Positions 1 through 9,350 of a stretch of 64,000 nt of DNA are shown here, piece by piece (position 1 is the first letter of the stretch; each line of letters starts with the position of its first letter). The notes beneath the pieces were generated by a model. The model was not told where the DNA came from, did not search any database, and was given only the letters and a program-made list of their open reading frames with translations. The position numbers were made by a program, and so were the translations under genes. The DNA comes from Acanthacorydalis orientalis (lineage: Eukaryota; Arthropoda; Insecta; Megaloptera; Corydalidae): contig CM068313.1 of assembly GCA_034766995.1 (NCBI GenBank), forward strand, positions 13,880,012 through 13,944,011, written 5' to 3'.

Positions 1-1092
1 GGAGATGATAGTCCAAATATTTCAAATTATTATCAATTATGCCGTGCTGGTCTTGGTCCATTTCCAGCTTTGCTGAATGAACTTGGTAGACCGTACATAT
101 GGGCACAACGTATCTGTGGTCTGGATTTTCTGTCACCTATAAAGGAAAATGCCGGTGTTCCTATACCAGATAAACAGTTATGCCAAGCAAGTGTGGAAAC
201 AGTAATGAAAGCAATTAAGAATAGATTTCTATCAAGGATTGTATTATGTTCACAGATGCAAGCTTTAGGTAAAAACAAAGATTATTAAAATTAAATATGT
301 TAATTTCATTTGTATATAATTATATAAAAAAAAATCTTTTAGAAAATTGCAGAATTAGCTCTGACCAAGAAAATGATGCTAAATTCGGAGTACCTGAAAA
401 GTTACGAGGTTCTTTAGAACAATGGTTAAGTGTATCTTGGTCAGAATTTACTCGTAGTGGATTTTCAAAAAATCTAATTGAGGAGCAGCATATCACAGAA
501 AATGATATGTTGTACAAAGCTGTTATTTCACGTGGAACAGGTACTATTTTTAACAATTATGTTAATTTGTACCGAATATTACAATAAAAAATTATTTCTT
601 TTCAGCAAAACTAACTTCATTTGTTGCAATCAAAAATGATTTTCCATCACGACCACCAGTGTTTAGTATAATCTTAAATTATAATGGAGAGTTCCATGCC
701 GGTAACTCCGATGCTATTCGAGTAAGAATTTCTTAATGTCAGTATGTGTATAAAATTAAATGTTTCTTAATTTTTTAGGATATAGAACGTACAATGAATG
801 TAGTTCCAAAAGAAGTTAAACCTAATTATACAACACTTATTTTACCAAGTCTACTGAAACGCTTAATAGCATGTTTTGATGTATATTTGGAAACAACAGC
901 TCCAGCTGATTTTCCACAAGAAAAAATATTTTTCAACCCTGTTAGGTCTGTAAACGATACTTTATTTTTTTACAGGTACAAAATAAAAGGCTAAATAAAT
1001 CTTTTATTTTTTTATTATTTTTCAGGGGAAGGAATCGAAGTAGACCTTACAGATATTTATCAGTTGGAGGTGGAATTTTTACTCAATATTGA
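1..1092 (+). CDS. THOC5: THO complex subunit 5, C-terminal part (gene runs off the left edge)
   Basis: The last five exons join in phase: 1-268, 343-540, 606-721, 779-945 and 1026-1092, stop TGA at 1090-1092, giving 271 codons. All four introns are 57-80 bp GT-AG introns with pyrimidine-rich acceptors. The protein matches the end of THOC5: an early 'LGRPYIWAQRICGLDF' segment, 'SRGTAKLTSFVAIKNDFP', 'FDVYLETTAPADFPQEK', and a Tyr/Arg-rich tail ending FTQY. THOC5 is a subunit of the nuclear THO/TREX complex, which couples transcription to mRNA export. The start of the gene lies outside the window. No frameshift is seen. Identity is very secure from the ordered conserved blocks and the terminal 'RGRNRSRPYRY' motif. 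Confidence 0.95.
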
Positions 1093-1137
1093 ATCTTTTT
1101 GTTTGCAGTGTTTAAAATTGTACATGTGTATAATTGT

Positions 1138-1166
1138 AATAAATTATAATTGTATATTTGAATAAA
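1138..1166 (+). terminator. Poly(A) signals of THOC5
   Basis: Two AATAAA hexamers, at 1138-1143 and 1161-1166, lie 45-75 bp after the THOC5 stop and are followed by a T/G-rich stretch. This is the expected 3' end. Confidence 0.6.
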
Positions 1167-1547
1167 TTTTGTATTTTGTGATTATTGTTTATTTGTTGTT
1201 AAAAATTAAGTATTAAGAAATTTTAAATATATTTCAACTTATTTTAAATATATATATATGCACTTAAAATAAATCTATACATATTAATTCTTCATTTCAG
1301 TCATTGACTTAAACTCTTCTCTAAAAACAATAATTGAGTATAATTTTCATTACTACAGTATCTAAGTATTGATTTTCTTTTAAAACAATAAACGTTTTAA
1401 AACTAATAATTCAAACAAATCAGCTAGCATTGGAGAATATTTTAATTAATAATATAAAAATCACTAAATTTATTAATGATTTGAAAGTTGGTAGATGCAT
1501 AGGTCTGAAATAATTTGTATCAGAATTAACGGAAAATAGTCGTAGTA
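1167..1547. other. THOC5-CRCP intergenic spacer
   Basis: About 380 bp of AT-rich sequence between two same-strand genes. It must hold the CRCP promoter and 5' leader. No TATA box can be told apart from the general AT background. Confidence 0.5.
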
Positions 1548-2210
1548 ATGAAAACGTAAGTTTTTATTTTTTAAGAATATTTGATTTGATAATTAAATAT
1601 AATTCTGATTTAGTAACGAAAAACCAGATAGACCTCTATGTAATTTTGAGGTTATGAAATTTTTACAAGAAAAAAGAGACGGTAAAATAAAACCGAAGCG
1701 ACATTTAGCCACAATTATTTATGAGGTGAAAATATATAATATTTTAAATTATAAGAACAAAATATCTCAGTAGTAATTATATGACCTGTTTTTAGACAAT
1801 GCGATATTTCGAATCTACCGATTGTGTGCATCAAACTGAAGAGAATATTATAAGTTTTCTAAAAGCAACTCAACATTTTTCTTTACCAAAAATGGAGAAA
1901 TTATCATTAGTAAATACACCGCCACGTAGTCCTATTGATGTGCAAATTGTAAGTGTTAAAATAATGAAATTAAATGTATACTTACTAATTCATATTAAAA
2001 TAAAATATATAATGTATTCATGTATTCTTGTATAATGTATTCGTAGAATGAAGTATTTCAAAAAAAATATAGGTGTGTATTTTTGTACTAACTTTCTTAT
2101 AGTTGATTCAATTTAGTGAAGAGCTATTAACAGATGATGGAACTGACCAATTAGTTCAACTTGCATCATTTTATTTCCCTGAACCAGAACAACCAGAAGA
2201 AGATAAATAA
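1548..2210 (+). CDS. CRCP: RNA polymerase III subunit RPC9 (CRCP), complete
   Basis: Four exons: 1548-1555, 1614-1725, 1796-1948 and 2103-2210, giving 126 residues. The first coding exon is only eight bases (ATG AAA AC) and is followed by a consensus GTAAGT donor. Conserved RPC9 blocks are visible in order: 'NFEVMKFLQEKRDGK' near residue 13, 'LATIIYETMRYFEST' near 34, 'SFLKATQHFSLPKMEKLSLVN' in the middle (helical HRDC-like domain), 'TPPRSPIDVQILIQFSEELL', and an acidic Pro/Glu tail. RPC9 pairs with RPC8 (RPC25) in the Pol III stalk, where it acts in initiation in the nucleus. Length fits the family (about 115-150 residues). It follows THOC5 on the same strand and converges with the DRC10 gene at 3023. 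Confidence 0.93.
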
Positions 2211-3022
2211 TTATTTATACATGTTTATTAAAATGTGTATATATATTACTGTTAACTATGATTAATTCTATATTAGAATGCTTGTTACTTTTATTAAGAA
2301 TAATTTACATCTTAAAATACTGTGATTATTTTTTATAATAAATATTTCTTTAAATTTAATGTATTATGATTTTTTCCCAAGATGAATAAAATTATTTTTC
2401 TTTTGTGGAATGTCTTATAAATGAGATGAATTATATTTTCTAAATAAATTGTATAAAATATTCTATCATATTTAAATTATGGTCTTATTTATGTAAAATT
2501 TAAATTAATTCAAATAAGTTTCAATTATTCAACAATACTAAAAAATACAGTCAAATATATTTTACAATATTTTATCAATCTCCGTACAGACGAAATTTCT
2601 TGAAATTTACAAAATTAGAAAATATATCACGAACTTATTTGAGTGTAGTTTTGAAATTTTAGGTACCTACTAAAGGGATTCCCCCCTTCCCCCTGCTCGT
2701 TGTGATCGCCCACTCGGCAATTATAAGCATGTACTTGTAACCGAATGAAACAATGGACATATTTTTTAAAACTCATTTATCTCTATATAATTATTCTTGC
2801 AGATATATTGCAACGTAGCTGTTTTATATATGAGATAAACATACTTGGGTGCCATAGAAACCTCGTACCAAATAATTAAGTCGACGTCATGGACTTTTTA
2901 TTTTTAGTGGATAATTTTGATTATATATATATATACATAGATTTATTTTTTTAACAGACATTTTATGTTCTTTGAATAAAATATTTATCATTCATGTTTA
3001 TTTTTACTATTATAATAATATA
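2211..3022. other. Spacer between convergent CRCP and DRC10 genes
   Basis: AT-rich. AATAAA motifs near 2338 and 2384 could end CRCP transcripts. A short C-rich block at about 2683-2715 (ACTAAAGGGATTCC then runs of C) stands out from the background and looks like the edge of an old repeat. A (TA)n tract lies near 2923-2934. No gene seen. Confidence 0.5.
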
Positions 3023-5656
3023 TTAAGCTGATGGCGTACGTGACGTTGTCTGAATTTTTATTACTCCACTTAATTCTTCATCATTTATTTCAAGTGTTCT
3101 TGATTGTTTCCTTGAACTTGATACCGAATCGTTTTTCTCAAATGAATGATTTTCTAAAAAGATATAATTATTTCATTTTGTCCTTATTTTAATTGGAATT
3201 TTTATAACCGACCTTTTGAACGCTGTTTCGATGGGATGAAAGATAACATTGGATTGTTGACTCTTTCATTCCTAAAATCTGTAACATAAAAAATACATCT
3301 TTTTTATTAAGCAAGAAAATTCATCTGAATATGTATTTGAAATTGAAAAAGACATTATAATGTATTAAAATTGATTCATATTTCTGTTTGATATTACCTT
3401 TTGATGATCTTCTGGATCCCGGCTGTGACGCCATTGGTACAGAAATAAAATCCATTTTTAATGAATCTAACAAAAAAAATCACAAATTATAAAATATGCT
3501 CGTTCTAAATAATATCGAAATATGTTTTATATTTTAATTCTTACAGACCTTCAGAAGAAATATTTGGTTTACTATCGGAAACTGATACATTTTTGACGAT
3601 TTTTGCAGCATCTGAAGTAACGTCTTTCTTCGCTCCTTTACCTTTTCTTTTACTCTTCTTTTTCGCCATTTTCCGTTCTCTGTACTCACGCCAGTATTTC
3701 TGTATACGTTTCACTGATCGTTTCAATAAAAATTGATAACATTTCTCATCAAATTCTTTTTGTTCTTCTTCAGCTTTTTCAATCATCAGTATTTTATACT
3801 CGATTTCTTGTTCTTCGAAGTGTTTTTGTAAACTAGCAAATCTTTCAACATCGTCTTCATAAGCTACACGCACATACCAAAAAAAGAAATATTTAAAAAA
3901 TATGATTTTGATAAACATATTTACCTTTTTTCATCGATTCGTACGCAAATAATTTTTCTGTCATCTCAGTATCATATTTCTCAATGACTTTTTTTAATTG
4001 GTCTTCTTTTTCCAATTTTTTTTCTTTGAGTTTTTTCTCGAAATTCAAATTTTGTCGAAGTAATTGTTGATAATATCGTGTGGTTACATTTAATTCGGCT
4101 TCCAGTTTCCTTTGTATCTCGTGTTCGTATTCTAATTCAACTTCTAAATGTTTTTCAGAGCTCATAATATGCGTATAAACGTCTCTCTTGAATTCTTCGT
4201 TTAACATATTGATATATTTTTTGCATTCATTTAGTAATTTATTTTTTTCATTCAACTCGAATGTATTTTGTATCATCATTTCACTGTACTGTATGGAAAG
4301 ATCTAAAATTTTAACGATTAATAAAATATTAACACATATTAAGCTGATCGTGTAAAAATATTAGGTTAGTGCAGAAATAATTGCTGTTTTTACGTATCGA
4401 ATATAAAGACTCGTATATCAGTTAAAAACTATATTTATTAATCAAAATAAAGACCGTTGGCCTGCACACATTTCTTCTAACTGAAAACAAGTTTGTTTAT
4501 TCCTATAAGGTAGAATTCTGGAGTCCTGGAATTAACGAATTCATCAAAGCGCTTTCAGTTCAAAAACATTATTTCTATTTATATGTGATATGTAAACAAA
4601 GAACTTAGTAAAAATCGACGGTTTCTCAAACATAGCAATGGATGTAAATAGTATTTTGCGAGTTTTGTCAGGCGATGAAACGTTTTTTTTTATGAAATTC
4701 TAAAATAAAAATTTTCGACCCGGTGATTTCTGTCTAACAGTCAACGATACGTTCATTGTTTTCAGTTAAAATTTTGTGATAAAATATCATATATTATTTC
4801 GATACAGTAATTTTTGTAAATTTGTAATTTTAAATTTTCACCGATTCCAAATGACTCTGCACCATCGTAAATCCGCTTAAAATGTATTCTTTACACAAAT
4901 AAAAGAACAATATAAACTATGATAATAAGATGTTAATGATTTTCTATTTTTCACGAAACTTACTTGTGAACTCTTCTTTTATATAATCGTTACGTTTTTG
5001 GCATTCGTTTAATTTATGTTCATTTTCTTTCTCTTTATGAAAACTCGTACAGAGTTTTTCAATAGCTGTATCGATGAAATATCGAAAATGATATAAAAAA
5101 GTGATGGCTGGTTCGTCGACACCGTTCAGAAGTTCTGTACATATGGATTGTATATTATTGTTGTTGGTTAGTAAGGCGACAATGTTGGATAAATTTGGAT
5201 CTGATATTTCTATAAGTATTTCCTACAATCAGAGCATTAATTACTTATATTTCGGTAAATGTTATTCTCAAATTTTAATATAGTTTGTATTAAATCAATT
5301 TTTATATATTTTGGAAATAGAATATAGACAATAGCCGTATTCTTTTCACTTGAATAAACAAAATCTACATCACAGTTATGATCACAGATAAAAGACTCTC
5401 TGGTACTGTACTGGTTCTGATACGGTAGCTAAATTTACTTTCACAAATGAATTCTTTTTTTTTACCCGACAAACCACAATGTTTTTGCTACCTTTGTGTT
5501 TTCTTTCTCATCATCAAAACTTTCTGAATACTGATCTTCTTTACTGTTTGAATATTTTTCACAGGTCTTCAATATCATTTTTATATCTTCAGCTGATATA
5601 TGCGATTGTAACAATTTACCTCCGTTTTGGAGTAATTTTGGTAAATGTACCTAAAC

Positions 5657-5713
<57 letters not shown>

Positions 5714-6411
5714 CAATCAAGTCTCTTTTTATGCGGTAGATACGTTCAACGGAAAACCGTATATAAAAAAAATCGCAAAAAAGATATAACAGGTTGAAAA
5801 ATTAGGAACACATTCCATAACTTTTTAAAACCTCATAAAACCAAACTAATGAGTTAAAGTACGCTTAAAATCGCATAACAAAAATTATGAAAATTCAGAA
5901 AAATCACTATGCATAAAAAATTCCTTCGAAAATCTGAAAAAATTGATGTAAAATTTAAAATAAGTTTGTTTTGAAACTTTATTCATTTAATTTTATTGAA
6001 AAGTAATAATTCTTTTTACATTTTTTTTATCAGAATTATCGTCACTATCTGATAATGTACGGCATGATTTTCGGACTGGTGCGAAATCACTTTCATCACT
6101 AGAAGATTTCATGTGCCAAAATTATGATTTCACCTGATAATGTCGATGTTTGAATGGTTGCACTGTTTGCAACACATCCAGGCCAAGCTTCTTTCCAACA
6201 GGCATTTAAAGTCCGTGGTCTTATTTCAGTGATGGCAGATACAACATGATTTAAACAGTCCAAAATAGAAAATTTTAAAACATAATAATTTAAATTAAAA
6301 CTTTTTTAAACAACGTACAACTCATATATGTATATGTAGGGGAAACCCCGAATTTGCATAACTTCAAAACCGCATTAAAAAGATGTGCATAAAGACAGAC
6401 TCCACTGTGTA

Positions 6412-6483
<72 letters not shown>

Positions 6484-7218
6484 TACGAGTATATATTCAC
6501 GTACAGAATTTAGCATAAGCGTGTTCTGTAAAAGTGTATACAGATTCAGGAATGTAAAATGAATAAAAAGTTTATGACATATGGTATGCGATACTTCATT
6601 AAAAAGATAGACCGTTTTACACTTCTTAGAGCGGAAATATTTTTTTTTACTTTATTTTATGTAAAAGTGTTAATGGTATTCTTTTCAAAAAGATTATATT
6701 TTATTTAAATGATGCAGAAATTCAAATAAATTTACAGTAAATGATTAAAATCGTATCCCCTTCTTTTAGAATAATATAAAATATAGAATAGAAATAAAAA
6801 ATAACTATATGTTCATTTGACATTCTTGAATCTATATAAAAAATCCTGGAATGCTTTGTCGTACATCTGTATTTAAAAATTAACATATTATATTCAGTTA
6901 CTTTCAGTTCTAATTTCATATACAGAAATTAATGGCACGATCATTGATATAATTTCTTGAAACATATACATTTTTGCATGATTAATATTGTATTCGAAAT
7001 TTATTAAAACAAGAAAAAAATAATAACAAACTTACAATCGTCTCCATTTGTTTTAAAACGTTTCTTAAGACAACAATCATTTGTTGTTGTTCAAGAATCC
7101 GTTCAGAATCTGTAAAAATATCATCTTCATTCGACCTGTACGTCTTCTCGCCACTAGTTTTAATCGAGGTTACAGTTGTGTTTGCTGTACTGATTTCACT
7201 TAAATTGATATTTTGCAT
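3023..7218 (-). CDS. DRC10: Dynein regulatory complex subunit 10 (IQCD-like), paralogue A
   Basis: Eight exons join in phase on the minus strand: 7036-7218, 5492-5650, 4964-5222, 3925-4302, 3549-3863, 3398-3466, 3213-3278 and 3023-3153, giving 519 residues. A shorter form is possible: reading through the exon 5 donor gives a stop at 3541-3543. DRC10 is a coiled-coil, calmodulin-binding (IQ) protein of the nexin-dynein regulatory complex (N-DRC), which links outer doublets in motile axonemes. Seen here: the N-terminal 'SERILEQQQMIVVLRNVLKQ' block, long coiled coils over residues 190-370 with 'IEKYDTEM', an IQ motif 'KRIQKYWREYRERK' near residue 378, and a basic tail 'KKKSKRKGKGAKK'. The C-terminal exons add a Ser-rich extension that the paralogue at 8436 lacks. 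Intron 3 holds a mariner fragment and intron 1 a Tigger element. An X-box lies 120 bp upstream. Confidence 0.85.
4361..4800 (-). mobile_element. mariner transposon 3' fragment
   Basis: Starts with a mariner-type end TTAGGTTAGTGCAGAAATAA at 4361, preceded by TA. On the minus strand a typical mariner transposase C-terminus, 'KKCVQANGLYFD' followed by a stop, reads at about 4440-4476. Upstream reading is broken by stops and frameshifts. The far end is not clear; about 4800 is an estimate. It sits in intron 3 of DRC10 paralogue A and belongs to a different subfamily from the 550-bp MITEs elsewhere in the window. Confidence 0.7.
5408..5481 (-). repeat. Foldback-family half unit beside a DRC10 splice donor
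   Basis: Contains GGTTCTGATACGGTAGC, then TAAATTTACTTTCACAAATG, then a T-run and CGACAAACCACAA. These match the outer half of the palindromic repeat family found across the window. It ends about ten bases inside the intron from the exon 2 donor of DRC10 paralogue A (exon edge at 5492). Confidence 0.65.
5660..5713. repeat. (TA)n microsatellite, left flank of the Tigger insertion
   Basis: Nearly pure TA dinucleotides starting about ten bases inside the intron from the exon 2 acceptor of DRC10 paralogue A (exon starts at 5650 on the minus strand). Confidence 0.9.
5714..6407 (-). mobile_element. Tigger/pogo-like DNA transposon relic
   Basis: The ends are inverted: the left reads CAATCAAGTCTCTTTTTATG and the right, reversed, reads CAGTGGAGTCTGTCTTTATG. 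This is the usual form of Tigger/pogo ITRs. Both ends abut (TA)n tracts, as expected for a TA target. On the minus strand at about 6150-6240 a transposase-like segment 'RPRTLNACWKEAWPG' reads, matching the Tigger 'tLnnCWrka' block; the rest is degenerate. The element is about 694 bp, far shorter than an autonomous copy, and sits in intron 1 of DRC10 paralogue A. Confidence 0.72.
6411..6483. repeat. (TA)n then (GA)n microsatellite, right flank of the Tigger insertion
   Basis: About 27 TA units with one CA interruption, then about nine GA units. Confidence 0.9.
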
Positions 7219-7338
7219 TTTTTGTTTGAATTTTTACCGATTAACTCAAAAATTGACTCTTATAAATCTAGGATTGATAAAGTATTCGTGTGCATAAACA
7301 CCGAATGTATTTATTTAATCGATACGGCGTTCAGCATT

Positions 7339-7353
7339 GTTACCATGAGAAAC
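7339..7353. promoter_or_regulatory. X-box (RFX-type) upstream of DRC10 paralogue A
   Basis: GTTACC-ATG-AGAAAC fits the X-box form RYYNYY-N(1-3)-RRNRAC with a 3-base spacer. It lies 120 bp upstream of the ATG at 7218. RFX factors bind X-boxes close to the start of cilium and axoneme genes in animals, so both place and target fit. It is one match to a degenerate motif in AT-rich DNA, so chance is not excluded. Confidence 0.55.
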
Positions 7354-8435
7354 AAGAAATAATATTTGTTTGATAACAAGATTTTCTGTACGTTTTAGTA
7401 TCAGTTGTATTAATTTATTAAGAAAGACAAGTGTGGTAGTTTATTTTTAATTTGTGTGTATTTTAAATATTATAAGGTATGTATAATATACATCATGGTT
7501 GAATTTTAATTTGTGTGTTGATTTAAATATTATCTGAAATAATAAAAAATAAACAGAATTATTTTTAAGTCAATATTCATACATACATATATATATATAT
7601 ATACATAATGTGTGAGTGTATGTGAGTTTATATGTGCTTTTCTGGTGCTTTTGCTTGTGCGAGAAATTAACTTTCATTGTATTGACCATTTTCTCAAGCG
7701 AAAAGTGATTTTTATTATATCAGAATAATTTTTTTTTCATATTATCATCTACTTATTAGCATATTAGACATTAAATTTCAAGTATCTTTTTAGTATTTTG
7801 AAAGCTTTCATCCAATATAAAATTATTCTGTAGTTCATAATTTCATTTTGACAAATTAATTATTTTTGATCTCATAAATCACAATACATTTTTTTGATCA
7901 GAAATGTTTAATAAGTTATTATAACTTATTTTTTATTTTGATTACGAGGCTATAATTTTTAGAGCGCTAAGAAAAATCTTCGTGTTTGAGGGTTTTCTTT
8001 AACTTGATATTCTGGAGATCATTTATTAAACATTTATGAGTAAGAAATGTCTTATGGTTTGTGGGGTTGAAAAAAGAATGAATTTGTTGAAGCGAATTTA
8101 GCCACAGTGTCAGAATTGAGCGAGTATCACTACTTTCTTTCACCAGGAGAGAAAATATTAGATATATTATGAAAATTTAAACATATCATCATATATAATT
8201 ATCCTTATATAATAGTACGTTCACCAAATTGGTTAACATCAAAATGTAACACATATTCAGGCATTATTCTATAAAAAAAAACACGAACTGTGGATTGAAT
8301 TACTTAATCGTATCGATTTATTGTGCAAAAGTTTGATTTAGAATAACTAAAATGGCTCTTTGGGCAAGACAGGTAAACTTAAACAGTGAAGATAATTAAT
8401 ACCTTAAATGTTTGCTGAACCAAAATCATTATTAA
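7354..8435. other. Spacer between the two DRC10 paralogues
   Basis: Holds a short (TA)n tract near 7589-7601 and a degenerate foldback-family copy at about 7860-8125. No gene seen. Promoter sequence of paralogue A lies at its left edge. Confidence 0.6.
7860..8125. repeat. Foldback-family repeat copy
   Basis: Both half units are visible. The left has TCATAAATCACAATAC and TGATCAGAAATGTTTAATAA, the centre AGAGCGCTAAGAAAAATC, and the right TTTGTGGGGTTGAAAAAAG, GCGAATTTAGCCACAGTG and TCAGAATTG. The halves are diverged inverted copies. Confidence 0.65.
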
Positions 8436-9307
8436 TTACTTCTTTTTCCCTTTTCCTTTCTTCTTTTTCGGTAAATATTTAGCTTTTCGTTTCAGATACG
8501 CCCTCCACCATTTCTGTATCTTTTTCGTGGCGTTAGTTTGTCTCATAAATAAGCATTTATCATCGAATACTTTCTTGTCGTATGCAGCCTTTTCAGCCAT
8601 TACAACTACATATGTTTCATGATGTTCGTTGTAAAGTTTTTGCAAGTCACTTAATCTAGCAAAATCGCTTTCGTATTCTGCACAAATATTGTTTATTCGA
8701 TTTTTAAATAAAAAAAAAAATATTCGACAGTAATTTGTAATAGAAATACGAACAATAGATTAAAATTTACCATGCAGACATTCTTCATATTGATTGTTCA
8801 GTTCTGTAACATCGTTGTCGTATTTTTGTAACCAGCTCAAAAGCTGTGTTTCGACTTTGAAACATTTCGCTCTGAGCGATTTTTCTGTTTTCAGATTGTT
8901 AACCAGAAGCTGTGAGAATTCTTGTATTCCAGCTTTGACACCAGATTCGAGTTCAATACGTTTAATTTCGGTGTCTTGCCATTCGATAGCCATTTTCTTC
9001 TCGGATTCAGTGATTTTCTTATGTATAGTTTCTTTACAATTGTTGCGAAAAGCGAGTATTTGAGCTTGCTGTTTTTCCAGAATTGTTTTTCTCATTAAAT
9101 AGTCTTTGCTGTACATTTCTTTTTTATCGTTGAGTATCGCCGAGGTCTCTGAAAAATGTCGGTAATTTTAAAGTTAGCCCAGATAAATAAGAATTTAAAT
9201 TTAAAAAATTGCCTTTTAGAAGTAATTTATTATTATTTCAGTCGATTTAAAAAAAATAGTGATTTAGTGAAATTAAAAGAGCATTTCAATAAGATAAAAG
9301 TTGTTTT

Positions 9308-9350
<43 letters not shown>

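Noticed and set aside
5479..5739. Open frames full of Ile-Tyr repeats (also near 9156, 9286, 24448, 31427, 39194, 41658, 49973, 54439, 54797)
   Set aside because: They are translations of (TA)n microsatellites, not proteins.
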